DNA from: Cellulomonas sp. URHD0024
GTDB taxonomy: Bacteria > Actinomycetota > Actinomycetes > Actinomycetales > Cellulomonadaceae
Direction of reading: 5' to 3'
DNA length: 64,000 nucleotides
Assembly: GCF_000426185.1 (NCBI RefSeq)
Contig: NZ_KE384506.1
Span: 237,067-301,066 of the forward strand
The translations under genes were made by a program, and so were the position numbers. This document shows positions 8,995 to 17,071 of this stretch, one piece after another (the first letter of the stretch is position 1; the number at the start of each line of letters is the position of its first letter). A model generated the notes under the pieces. That model ran no database searches, was not told the origin of the DNA, and saw only the letters and a program-made list of their open reading frames with translations.

Positions 8995-9525
8995 ATGAAA
9001 CTGTTCTCGAAGATTGCGAAGGTCGTCATTGTCTCGAGCGCAATGGCGCTGGTCGGCGCCGGCAGTGCCGCCGCCGCGACGGCCCACTACACCGGGCTAT
9101 ACGTTCAGTCCGGAAGCACGATTCTCGGCGAGATCGACCGTACGACCAGTGCGAACAACCTGGTGTGGGCGGACACCGCCGACGCCAGCGGCGACTTCAT
9201 GAAGATCCAGGCGCCGACGCGCGACCGTGCGACGTTGAACGGTCACGGCGTGCACGTCTCCGTGGATTACTCGAAGAACGGAACGTTCTGCTACATCTCC
9301 GGCGTCATGGCCGACGGCTCGGTCTCCACCGGATGCTCGAGCGGCTGGAACGGCTACGGCACGGTGACGACGAAGGACATCCAGGACTCGGCGTGGATCT
9401 TCTGGACCATTCGGAAGCCGTTCGACGCCAACTCCGACTCCATGCGCGGTGGCATCCACATCTGTGAGTCCCGTGTCACGGCCGACCCGTGCTCGGGGAA
9501 CCGGTACGTCGGAATCAGCTACTAG
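8995..9525 (+). CDS. Small exported protein of unknown function, first gene of an ABC-transporter operon
   Basis: Product of 176 residues. A classical signal peptide (basic MKLFSKIAK, hydrophobic VVIVSSAMALVGAG, then SAAAAT; cleavage expected near residues 26-28) is followed by a mature domain of about 150 residues with four cysteines (in TFCY, TGCSS, HICES, DPCSG), compatible with two disulfides after export. The mature part is polar, rich in Ser, Gly and Thr, with aromatic residues, and I recognise no family. The next gene starts 2 nt after its stop, so it is co-transcribed with the ABC ATPase and permeases. Codon use is less extreme in GC than neighbours (AAA, ATT, TCA codons), hinting at acquisition. 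A secreted antimicrobial or toxin with its immunity/transport genes is possible, but not shown. Confidence 0.8.
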   Translation: MKLFSKIAKVVIVSSAMALVGAGSAAAATAHYTGLYVQSGSTILGEIDRTTSANNLVWADTADASGDFMKIQAPTRDRATLNGHGVHVSVDYSKNGTFCYISGVMADGSVSTGCSSGWNGYGTVTTKDIQDSAWIFWTIRKPFDANSDSMRGGIHICESRVTADPCSGNRYVGISY

Positions 9526-9527
9526 TC

Positions 9528-10286
9528 GTGCCAGGACTCGAACTGGAGGGCGTGCACCTGGCCTATGGCCAGGTGCGCGCCCTTGACGACGTCACGCTCG
9601 GCGTCGACGACGGTGTCACCGCAGTGCTCGGTGTCAACGGCGCGGGCAAGACGACCCTGATCCGAGTCATGGTGGGCATCCTCCGACCGTCGCAGGGCAC
9701 GGTCCTGCACGTCGGCGACGGCGGGGCGCGCGGACCGCTCGACGTCCGAGGCCTCGGGAAGCTCGTCGGCTACCTGCCTCAGGACGTCCGCCCCGTGCGT
9801 GGGCTCTCGACGACGGACTACCTGCGGTACGCGGGCTACCTCAAGGGACTGGCATCGCGCGACGTCGCGCAGGCTGCTCCCGGACTTCTCGAGCGAGTGG
9901 GGCTGGCCGACAAGAGCAAGGTGTCGACCCATCGCCTGTCAGGCGGCATGCTCCGGCGGCTCGGACTGGCTGCCGCGCTCCTCGGGCAACCGCCGGTTCT
10001 CGTCCTCGACGAGCCCATGGCCGGTCTCGATCCCCTGCAGCGGACGTCGATGCGGGAGCTCGTCGCCGAGGTCGCCGACGACGCGGCCGTCGTTCTGAGC
10101 ACGCACCTGGCCGAGGACGTGGCGAGTCTCGCGGATCAGGTCGCGGTTCTCGACGCCGGCGTCCTGCGCTTCTCCGGCTCGCTCGCAGAATTTGCCGGCG
10201 AGGCAGCCGACGGCCCTCGCGTGGAGCGCGCATTCATCGAGTGTGTCGCGTCGAGCCAGGCTGCCGGTAGACCGGAGCACCGATGA
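9528..10286 (+). CDS. ABC transporter ATP-binding protein
   Basis: Product of 252 residues; hydrolyses ATP to drive the adjacent membrane partners. Walker A GVNGAGKTT (Lys41), signature LSGGM (from 137), Walker B VLVLDEP (Asp161, Glu162) and the switch histidine in STHLAED are all intact, so it should be active. The best relatives are the CcmA/DrrA/BcrA-type ATPases of drug, lantibiotic or antimicrobial-peptide export and immunity systems. The GTG at 9528 is chosen because it lies 2 nt after the upstream stop and directly precedes the conserved GLELEGVHLAYGQ; its ribosome site is weak, so translation probably depends on coupling. Its 3' end overlaps the next gene by ATGA. Confidence 0.92.
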   Translation: MPGLELEGVHLAYGQVRALDDVTLGVDDGVTAVLGVNGAGKTTLIRVMVGILRPSQGTVLHVGDGGARGPLDVRGLGKLVGYLPQDVRPVRGLSTTDYLRYAGYLKGLASRDVAQAAPGLLERVGLADKSKVSTHRLSGGMLRRLGLAAALLGQPPVLVLDEPMAGLDPLQRTSMRELVAEVADDAAVVLSTHLAEDVASLADQVAVLDAGVLRFSGSLAEFAGEAADGPRVERAFIECVASSQAAGRPEHR

Positions 10287-11539
10287 GGACCTGGATCCTG
10301 GCTGTCCGGACCACTCCCGCCCGCTTCCTCTTCCCCATCCTGCTGGGCTTCCAGCTGTGCGTCCTGTTCTACTTCTCCGGCTCCGAGTGGCGGATGGAGT
10401 GGCGCTGGGCGATCGACTGGGCCGGCGCCGCGATCCCGTTCGTGGGCCCGGTGCTGGCCGGCTTCGCCGCGTGGCGTTCCCAGTACGTGCGGGCAAGGTT
10501 CGGTGAGCTTCTCGGCGCATCCCGCGGGGGAGCGCGGGCCTACGCGTTCGAGTTCGCGGGGGCCATGACCTGGGCCGGCGCGAGTCAGCTCGTGACGGTG
10601 TGTGTGGCGTCGGTCGCCGTCGTGCTCGCCGGAGCGGCAGGGTTCCCTCCGCTCGTCGTGCTCGTCTGGCAGCTCGCGACCCTCGCCGGCTACCTCGGCC
10701 TCGGCTACGCGGTCGGTCAGCTCTCGTACAGCCGCCTTCTGCCGCCGGTCGTCACGGTCGGCCTGTTCTTCGCGTCGGTGCAGAGCGCCAACGGCTCGCT
10801 CCCGACCCTGTGGTTCGAGGTCGGTGGGGCTACGGCGTCTCTCGCCGGGTTGACGTGGAACCCGGAGGTCGTGGTCGCCCAGACGGTCCTGGGGGTCAGC
10901 CTCGCGCTCCTGCCCTTCGTCGTCGTCAGACCGGTCTCGCGGGTCGTCGTTCGTGCGTCGATCGGCGTGGTCGCGCTCGTCGCCGTCGTGGGCTCCCTCT
11001 CTACGCTCGCGAGCTCAGGCGAGGACCGGTTCGCCTACGCCAGCGACTCCGGCCGGGTGTGTTCGGGCCATGACCCCGAGGTGTGCCTGCTGCCGGAGAA
11101 CACCCCGTCCCACACCGCGGTCGACGCCGTCTTCCGGTCTCTCAGCGACGCAGCGGGCGGCCCCGGAGGTGGAGCGCCGGCGAAGTTCGTGCAGGCGCTC
11201 GGCGGGCGACAGACCTCCGAACCCGGGCAGGAGTTCGTCCTCAACGGCGGAACGGTCACGCCGGACGGTGCCGATCCCGTCGCGCTCGTGCACTATTTCG
11301 CGTGGAACCGTGACTGCCTCTGGTCCGACGAGGCGCCTCCGCTGGCGGCCCGGAACGCGCTGGACCAGCTCCAGCAGGTGCTGCTCGTGCGCGCGCACTT
11401 CCTGCCCGCAGACGGCGCCTCGAGCGATGTGGCGCCCCTGCTGCGCCAACCAGAGGCGGTCCAGCGCGACTGGATCACGCGAACGCTGGCCCTCTCGGAG
11501 TCGTGTGCTTTCGCCCAGCTCGCGCCGTGGGGACCGTGA
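10283..11539 (+). CDS. ABC-system membrane protein with C-terminal soluble domain
   Basis: Product of 418 residues. The first 230 residues contain about six hydrophobic segments (for example FPILLGFQLCVLFYF, AIPFVGPVLAGFAAW, VVRASIGVVALVAVVGSL). The last 170 residues form a soluble, probably extracytoplasmic domain with several cysteines (GRVCSGHDPEVCLL, NRDCLW, ESCAFAQL). That polytopic-plus-cysteine-domain layout is not a standard ABC-2 permease, but overlap with the ATPase gene (ATGA at 10283) makes it the likely transport partner. I do not recognise the family. The cysteine-bearing outer domain is a candidate binding site for the exported Cys-containing protein encoded first in the operon (inference). 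Confidence 0.8.
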   Translation: MRTWILAVRTTPARFLFPILLGFQLCVLFYFSGSEWRMEWRWAIDWAGAAIPFVGPVLAGFAAWRSQYVRARFGELLGASRGGARAYAFEFAGAMTWAGASQLVTVCVASVAVVLAGAAGFPPLVVLVWQLATLAGYLGLGYAVGQLSYSRLLPPVVTVGLFFASVQSANGSLPTLWFEVGGATASLAGLTWNPEVVVAQTVLGVSLALLPFVVVRPVSRVVVRASIGVVALVAVVGSLSTLASSGEDRFAYASDSGRVCSGHDPEVCLLPENTPSHTAVDAVFRSLSDAAGGPGGGAPAKFVQALGGRQTSEPGQEFVLNGGTVTPDGADPVALVHYFAWNRDCLWSDEAPPLAARNALDQLQQVLLVRAHFLPADGASSDVAPLLRQPEAVQRDWITRTLALSESCAFAQLAPWGP

Positions 11540-11545
11540 CGGCTC

Positions 11546-12130
11546 GTGTGGAACTATCTGCGGGCGCGCAGGGGAAAGACCGTCGGCCTGGTCCTGGCCG
11601 TCGCTTTTCTGCTCGTCGGCATGAGTTCGGCCGTCGTCGTCAGTGCACCTTTTCAGCACGACCCGATCCCGATCCGGTTGGTTCTCCTGAGCCCGGTGCT
11701 GACCGTGGTCGCATTCGCGCCGTCGATGCCCGCGCCCGCGCCTGACCTCGAGGCCATGTATGTGGCCCATGCTCGGCGCGGCAGGACCATTCTCGCGGCG
11801 GCGATCGCGTCCGCGTCAATGATCGCCGCGCTCGTGGTGCTGGCGCTGGACACTGATTCTTCCCTTGCGCTGGCGGCCGCCCGAAACGGCTTCATGCTCG
11901 ACGCCGCCCTCTTGCTCGCGGTGACATTCGTGTCGGTCGATCTGGGGTGGGTCGCTCCCGTCGTGCTCGTCGCGGTCACGTATGTCGTCGGACTCGATCC
12001 GCTGACGCTTGCGCCCCGGTCGTGGGCGTTCCTCCTGGCTCCGGCAAACGCCGCGAGCACGGCCATCGGCATCCTGGCGCTGGGCGTCGGGTCGTGGGCC
12101 TTCGTCCGTCAACAACGAGGTGAACTGTGA
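11546..12130 (+). CDS. Polytopic membrane protein of the ABC operon
   Basis: Product of 194 residues, start GTG at 11546, six nt after the previous stop. About five membrane segments are visible (TVGLVLAVAFLLVGMSSAVVV, LVLLSPVLTVVAFAPS, ILAAAIASASMIAALVVLAL, LLLAVTFVSVDLGWVAPVVLVAV, a C-terminal IGILALGVGSWAFV). Between spans 2 and 3 a cytoplasmic loop could contact the ATPase. No conserved family is recognised. It is probably the second membrane subunit, given strict gene spacing and orientation. Its stop codon overlaps the ATG of the next gene (TGATG). Confidence 0.75.
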   Translation: MWNYLRARRGKTVGLVLAVAFLLVGMSSAVVVSAPFQHDPIPIRLVLLSPVLTVVAFAPSMPAPAPDLEAMYVAHARRGRTILAAAIASASMIAALVVLALDTDSSLALAAARNGFMLDAALLLAVTFVSVDLGWVAPVVLVAVTYVVGLDPLTLAPRSWAFLLAPANAASTAIGILALGVGSWAFVRQQRGEL

Positions 12131-12498
12131 TGGCTCTCATGAACGAGGCGACGGGCACAGGGCGGCGTAGGGCGAGCACCGGGACGTGGGTGGTGCTCGG
12201 TCTCGGCGTCGTCGTGGCGGCGCTCCTGCTCGGGCGAGCGTGGGGGGAGTCCTCGCAGCGTGCCGACGATGCACCGGTCACCATCCACGGCTCGGTGGTC
12301 TCCCTCGACCCGGACGGGAGCGTGGGCTGCATCGAACCACTGGGGAAGGACGGCGTGGATCAGGTGTGCGGGCCGATCCACCCGGCACGCGGTCTCGACG
12401 TCCGGGTGGGGGCGACGGTCGACGGCTACGAGCTGGCGGGTATCGCCGCCGACGGGACCGACGTGCGGCTCGTTGCCGTGACAGCTGTCGAGAAGTAG
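12130..12498 (+). CDS. Membrane-anchored small protein, last gene of the ABC operon
   Basis: Product of 122 residues. One N-terminal membrane segment (TWVVLGLGVVVAALLLGRAW, about residues 18-37) is followed by an 80-residue extracytoplasmic domain with a Cys pair (GCIEPLG and QVCGPI) and alternating hydrophobics suggesting a small beta fold (an OB-like barrel is possible). The ATG at 12130 is preferred over the GTG at 12127: AGGTGA lies 6 nt upstream and the start overlaps the previous stop. In accessory-protein terms it resembles the membrane-fusion-like or immunity subunits that close bacteriocin-type ABC operons, but no family could be assigned. Confidence 0.7.
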   Translation: MALMNEATGTGRRRASTGTWVVLGLGVVVAALLLGRAWGESSQRADDAPVTIHGSVVSLDPDGSVGCIEPLGKDGVDQVCGPIHPARGLDVRVGATVDGYELAGIAADGTDVRLVAVTAVEK

Positions 12499-12524
12499 AC
12501 GGCTGCCGCGCCCGGCCGCGGAAC

Positions 12525-14360
12525 CTAGCCGACCGCCGGGGCGTAGGCCCGGACGTGGGCGATCAGCTGCTTGGCGCTGTCCTTGCTGAGCGTCTCGCCC
12601 GTCCACGGCTCCTGGAGCTCCATGGTGCTGCCGTCGCGGAACGCGAGGGTCAGCTTCACCGGGATCTCCTTGTGGACGACGGCGGATGCGAGATCGTCGA
12701 ACGGCACGAACCGGTGCGTCGTGATGAGCTGCTCGACGCTGGCGGAGCGCAGCACGTTGACCATCCGGTCCTTGCCGGTACCGGCGCCGCTCGCGGGGAT
12801 CGGCACCAGGATCAGCCCGTTGTCCAGCACGAGGACGTCGAGCTTCGAACCGTCCACCTTCATGCTCCCGATCCCGCCGACGACCTCGGCCCCCGGCGCC
12901 GTCGGCGTCTCGGGGATCTGGACGACCGCGCCGAGGTCGACCCCGAGCTCAGCCAACCGGGTGCGCGCCGCCGGGACCGTCGCCGGGTCCGCGGCCAACG
13001 CGACGAGCGACGTGACGTCGACGTCTCGGCCCGCGGCGTCGACCAGTCTGGCGGCCCCGCTCCATGAGTGCTCCCAGAGCGCCGCCCCCGAGGTCACGAG
13101 GGCGAGGTCGATCACGACCCGCAGCGGCTCGTCCAGCGGTCCGTCGAGGCCGAGCACCGAACTCAGGGCGACCTGCTGGCCGGACTCGATGACGTCGAGC
13201 ACCGTGCCGAGGTTGCCCTGCGGGGTCACAGCCACTCGCGCTGCGGCGCGGCACACGATGGCGGCCCTGCGCTCCCGGTTCGCGATGATCGACCGCGACG
13301 TCACCTCCGACCACTCGAGCTGGGTGCGGTCCTCCACCTTGAGCACGTGCTGCGCCACGTGGGCGGCGTGTCGGGCGAAGTCCTGGACGAGCACCTTCGC
13401 GGGCCGCGTGTCTCGCAGGGGTGCAGGGTCGGGCATCCGGTCCATCGCAGCGACGCGGGCCGCGATGGACGGGTGCGAGTCCCAGCGGGACTGCTCCGCG
13501 GGCGGCGCGTCCGCGCGCAACGACTCGAGCTCGCCTGCGCGCCCGACGAGCATGTCGCCGAAGCCGCCGAAGAAGGCCTCCGCGGTGGGCGCGTAGCCGT
13601 CCTCCCACCCGGCGTTCACGTAGTGGTCCAGGTAGAAGTTCCAGGCGGCGTCGGCCAACGGGATCTCCCGGAGCGCGCCCTGGGCGGTCGCTCGGCCTGC
13701 GACCTGCACGGAGAGCTGGTCCGCCTCGAGCTCCTGGCGACGGTTCACGGCCGCACCGACGATCAGGTACAGCTTGGCGTACTGCTTGAGGATGATGCCG
13801 ACGAGGTTCTTGTCGAGCTGCTCGACCGTGGCGCCGATGGCCTGCCGGCCGCGGTAGGCCAGCGGCCCGAGCCGGGTGTGGCTGCGCGAGTAGTGCCCGA
13901 GCTCGTGCGCGAGGACCGAGCGCAGCTGCCCGACGTCGAGCGCCTGCACCAGCGGCACGCCGAGGTAGAGGGTCCGCCGGCCGCCGACGAGGCCCAGGAG
14001 GCGGGACTCTTCCGACACCGCGGCGTTGACGACGGGCCCGAGCCGGATCTCGTCGGGAACACGCGTGTCGGCGACGGCCGCGAGCTCGTGGATGGTCGCC
14101 CAGAGCGCCGGTGCGTCGGACTCCGTGAGCGTCGGCCCGGTCGGTGCCTTGGGACGCGCGTGGGCCACCTTCCAGAGAGCGACGACGATCGAGATCGAGA
14201 CGAACAGGGACCCGGCCGCGAGCTTGAACCCGTTGAACCCTTCGCCGTTGTGGAACGCCCACACACTTCCCCAGACCATGAGCCCGAGAAGGCCGAACGC
14301 GACGACGTAGAAGCCGGCGAGCATGAGGACGGAGATCGCGGCGCGCAGCGTGGTGGTCAT
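12525..14360 (-). CDS. M48 family zinc metalloprotease (HtpX/Ste24-like), large
   Basis: Product of 611 residues. Two N-terminal membrane spans (residues about 8-35 and 45-65) precede a peptidase domain with the zinc motif HELGH (His152 to His156) and the third ligand in the helix QELEADQLSVQ. Peptidases of this family degrade or process membrane and envelope proteins at the cytoplasmic face. The C-terminal 300 residues form an additional domain not present in HtpX (about 290 residues), ending with a beta-rich segment. The ATG at 14360 has a GGGGAG ribosome site. It converges with the ABC operon, leaving only 26 bp, so operon read-through may be limited by the opposing transcript. Confidence 0.88.
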   Translation of the reverse strand: MTTTLRAAISVLMLAGFYVVAFGLLGLMVWGSVWAFHNGEGFNGFKLAAGSLFVSISIVVALWKVAHARPKAPTGPTLTESDAPALWATIHELAAVADTRVPDEIRLGPVVNAAVSEESRLLGLVGGRRTLYLGVPLVQALDVGQLRSVLAHELGHYSRSHTRLGPLAYRGRQAIGATVEQLDKNLVGIILKQYAKLYLIVGAAVNRRQELEADQLSVQVAGRATAQGALREIPLADAAWNFYLDHYVNAGWEDGYAPTAEAFFGGFGDMLVGRAGELESLRADAPPAEQSRWDSHPSIAARVAAMDRMPDPAPLRDTRPAKVLVQDFARHAAHVAQHVLKVEDRTQLEWSEVTSRSIIANRERRAAIVCRAAARVAVTPQGNLGTVLDVIESGQQVALSSVLGLDGPLDEPLRVVIDLALVTSGAALWEHSWSGAARLVDAAGRDVDVTSLVALAADPATVPAARTRLAELGVDLGAVVQIPETPTAPGAEVVGGIGSMKVDGSKLDVLVLDNGLILVPIPASGAGTGKDRMVNVLRSASVEQLITTHRFVPFDDLASAVVHKEIPVKLTLAFRDGSTMELQEPWTGETLSKDSAKQLIAHVRAYAPAVG

Positions 14361-14453
14361 GGCCGAGCTCCCCCTGGATGGCCGCCCGCTGCGGCATATG
14401 CGCGGATACTAGCGACCGGCGGTGACAGCGACCATCGCCTGGTCGTGTGAGCG

Positions 14454-15593
14454 TCAGACCGCGCCGACCCGCACGACCAGCGCACCCGGGTCGATGCGCG
14501 CGCTCAGCTCCGCCACTCGGCCCACCAGGTCGCCGTCGACCTGCACGTGCTCACCGCCCTGGACCACGAGTCGGACCTCCTGCGCGCGGGTGTGGTCGAT
14601 GCGGCCGATCTTGGCGGGCAGGTCGTTGCGGACGCCCACGCCCTGCATCATCACCTCGCCCCACAGCTGCGCCCAGCCCGCGATGCCCGCGCGCGTGTCG
14701 ATGGCGGCGATGTCCAGCCAGCCGTCGTCGAGGACCGCGTCCGGGAGCAGGGTGATGCCGCCGGGGAGCTTGCCGCAGTTGCCGATGAGCAGGCTGCGCA
14801 GGCGGGCCGACCGCATCGGCTGGTCGTCGAGCACCAGGTGGATGCGCGTCCGTCGGCCGTGCAGGTGCTTGAACCCGGCGACGAAGTACGCGATCCAGCC
14901 GACGCGGCGCTTGAGCTGCTCGTCGGTGTCCGCCACCATCGCGGCGTCGAACCCCAGGCCCGCGATGACCAGGAACAGGTGGTCGCGCTGCGTCTCCTCC
15001 TCCCCGACGGTGCCGCCGTCGACCTCCGACTCCCACGTGATCACCTTGAGCCAGCCGACGTCGATGGTCCGGTCGCGGCCGTCCAGGGCGATCCGCATGG
15101 CCTCGAGCGGGTCGCTCAGCGGCAGGTCGAGGTTGCGGGCCAGCAGGTTGCCGGTGCCGAGCGGCATCAGGCCCATCGGGATCCCGGTACCGACCAACCC
15201 CTCCGCGACCGCGCGCACGGTCCCGTCGCCGCCGACCGCCACCACCACGTCCGCCCCCTCGGCCACCGCCTTGCGGGTCTGCCCGACACCCGGGTCGGCC
15301 ACGGTCGTCTCGTACCAGAGCGGCTCGGGAAGGTGGCGTTCGCGCCGGCTGCGTTCGATCGCCGCGCGCAGCAGTGCGACGTCGGGCTTGGAGGGATTGG
15401 CGACGAACGCGACGAGCTGGCCCTTGCCCTCGACGTCCCGCGCGAGCTGCAGTGCTCGTCGGCTGGCGCTCCCGCGCGGCGACTCGATCCGGCGGCGGAG
15501 CTCCTTCTTGCGCAGCCAGAGCGCGAGGACGAGCAGGACTGCCGAGAGCACGGCGACGCCCAGGCTCGCCATGACCCAGGCCTCCCATGTCAT
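14454..15593 (-). CDS. Diacylglycerol/lipid kinase family protein
   Basis: Product of 379 residues. One N-terminal membrane anchor (about residues 8-28) is followed by a DAGK catalytic domain: nucleotide-binding VVAVGGDGTVRAVAEGL (near 115) and PLGTGNLLARN, then the beta-sandwich C-terminal domain. It should phosphorylate a lipid alcohol such as diacylglycerol at the inner face of the membrane. It relates to the DgkB/YegS group rather than the small integral DgkA. The ATG at 15593 is set by the -10 box TAGATT 6 nt upstream. It is divergent from serS across 194 bp that contains the palindromic repeat element. Confidence 0.9.
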   Translation of the reverse strand: MTWEAWVMASLGVAVLSAVLLVLALWLRKKELRRRIESPRGSASRRALQLARDVEGKGQLVAFVANPSKPDVALLRAAIERSRRERHLPEPLWYETTVADPGVGQTRKAVAEGADVVVAVGGDGTVRAVAEGLVGTGIPMGLMPLGTGNLLARNLDLPLSDPLEAMRIALDGRDRTIDVGWLKVITWESEVDGGTVGEEETQRDHLFLVIAGLGFDAAMVADTDEQLKRRVGWIAYFVAGFKHLHGRRTRIHLVLDDQPMRSARLRSLLIGNCGKLPGGITLLPDAVLDDGWLDIAAIDTRAGIAGWAQLWGEVMMQGVGVRNDLPAKIGRIDHTRAQEVRLVVQGGEHVQVDGDLVGRVAELSARIDPGALVVRVGAV

Positions 15594-15599
15594 GCGCCG

Positions 15600-15605
15600 A
15601 ATCTA
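15600..15605 (-). promoter_or_regulatory. -10 element TAGATT (reverse strand), leaderless start
   Basis: On the reverse strand TAGATT is followed by 6 nt and the ATG ending at 15593. Confidence 0.55.
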
Positions 15606-15665
15606 CGGCCCCGATGCCGGGATGCATCCGTCGATACCCGGCGCGGCACGTCCGGATTGAACCGG

Positions 15666-15733
15666 CGAGTTCGTGCGTCCGAGCTCAGTTCGTGCGTTGA
15701 AACGCACGAACTCGACTGAAACGCACGAATTCG
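15666..15733. repeat. Compound palindrome: four half-sites of GTTCGTGCGTT, copy 1
   Basis: Half-sites: 15666-15678 (forward), 15687-15698 (forward, AGTTCGTGCGTT), 15701-15712 (inverted, AACGCACGAACT), 15720-15731 (inverted). The inner pair forms a 12-bp perfect inverted repeat with a 2-nt centre. The same arrangement recurs at 18825-18890. Confidence 0.9.
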
Positions 15734-15775
15734 GCGCGCGCTGGGAGACCGGCGGGCGGTGGGTCGCCGGGTCGG

Positions 15776-15781
15776 TAGGGT
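15776..15781 (+). promoter_or_regulatory. -10 element TAGGGT, leaderless start of serS
   Basis: TAGGGT, 6 nt, then GTG at 15788. Confidence 0.6.
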
Positions 15782-15787
15782 CTGGGG

Positions 15788-17071
15788 GTGATCGATTTGC
15801 GGCTCCTGCGGGAGGATCCTGACGTCGTCCGGGCGAGCCAGGTGGCGCGGGGCGACGACCCCCACCTGGTCGACCAGGTCCTCGACGCCGATGCCCGACG
15901 GCGCTCCGCGCTGACCGACTTCGAGACGCTGCGCGCCGAGCAGAAGTCCCTCGGCAAGCAGGTGGCGCAGGCCTCCGGCGACGAGAAGCAGGCCCTGCTG
16001 AGCCGCGGCAAGCACCTGGCCGAGCAGGTCAAGGCGCTGCAGGCCGACGCCGACGCCGCCGAGGCGCTGGCCACCGAGCTGAGCCGCCGCATCTCCAACG
16101 TGGTCGAGGACGGCGTCCCGGCGGGCGGCGAGGACGACTACGTCGTGCTCAAGCACGTCGGCGAGGGCCGCGACTTCCAGGCAGAGTTCGGCGCGGACTT
16201 CGTCGTGAAGGACCACCTCGAGATCGGCGAGGGGCTCGCCGCGATCGACACCGTGCGCGGCGCCAAGGTGTCCGGGGCCCGGTTCTACTACTTGACCGGG
16301 ATCGGTGCGCGGCTCGAGCTGGCGCTGCTGAACGCGGCCGTGGACAAGGCTCTGAGCGCAGGGTTCACACCGGTCATCACCCCGACGCTGGTCAAGCCCG
16401 AGGTCATGGCCGGCACCGGGTTCCTCGGCGCCCACGCGGACGAGGTCTACCGCCTCGAGGCCGACGACCTGTACCTCGTCGGCACCAGCGAGGTCGCCCT
16501 CGCCGGCTACCACTCGGGGGAGATCCTCGATCTCAGCACCGGCCCCAAGCGCTACGCGGGCTGGTCGGCCTGCTACCGGCGCGAGGCCGGCTCGTACGGC
16601 AAGGACACCCGCGGGATCATCCGCGTGCACCAGTTCCACAAGGTCGAGGCCTTCAGCTATACGACGATCGAGGACGCCGCCGACGAGCACCGCCGCATCC
16701 TCGCGTGGGAGGAGGAGATGCTCGGGCTGGCCGAGCTCCCCTACCGCGTGATCGACACCGCGGCCGGCGACCTGGGCTCCAGCGCGGCGCGCAAGTTCGA
16801 CTGCGAGGCGTGGCTGCCCAGCCAGCAGCGCTTCCTCGAGCTGACGTCGACCTCCAACTGCACGACCTTCCAGGCCCGCCGGCTCGGCATCCGTGAGCGC
16901 ACGGCGGACGGCTCGATGCGGCCCGTCGCCACGCTCAACGGCACCCTGGCGACGACCCGCTGGCTGGTCGCGCTGCTCGAGAACCACCAGCTCGCCGACG
17001 GCTCTGTGCGTGTTCCGGAGGGCCTGCGGCCGTACCTCGGAGGCCTCGAGGTGCTGGAGCCCACGCGATGA
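15788..17071 (+). CDS. serS: Seryl-tRNA synthetase
   Basis: Charges tRNA-Ser with serine. The 427-residue protein has the N-terminal coiled-coil arm that grips the tRNA-Ser variable loop (residues about 30-100, rich in Glu, Lys and Ala), then the class II core: TSEVALAGYHSG (serine/ATP pocket), motif 2 CYRREAGSYGKDTRGI, and motif 3 LNGTLATTRWLVALLE. Length and motifs are standard. The GTG at 15788 follows a leaderless -10 box; the conserved MIDLRLLRE start supports it. Two of its tRNA substrates are encoded in this window (30834 and 38333). The stop overlaps the start of the HAD phosphatase gene (ATGA), so the two are co-translated. Confidence 0.97.
   Translation: MIDLRLLREDPDVVRASQVARGDDPHLVDQVLDADARRRSALTDFETLRAEQKSLGKQVAQASGDEKQALLSRGKHLAEQVKALQADADAAEALATELSRRISNVVEDGVPAGGEDDYVVLKHVGEGRDFQAEFGADFVVKDHLEIGEGLAAIDTVRGAKVSGARFYYLTGIGARLELALLNAAVDKALSAGFTPVITPTLVKPEVMAGTGFLGAHADEVYRLEADDLYLVGTSEVALAGYHSGEILDLSTGPKRYAGWSACYRREAGSYGKDTRGIIRVHQFHKVEAFSYTTIEDAADEHRRILAWEEEMLGLAELPYRVIDTAAGDLGSSAARKFDCEAWLPSQQRFLELTSTSNCTTFQARRLGIRERTADGSMRPVATLNGTLATTRWLVALLENHQLADGSVRVPEGLRPYLGGLEVLEPTR

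Noticed and set aside
13068..14450. Long forward-strand frame opposite the M48 protease
   Set aside because: Arg/Val/Glu-rich shadow frame caused by high GC; the reverse strand has the HELGH motif and a ribosome site.
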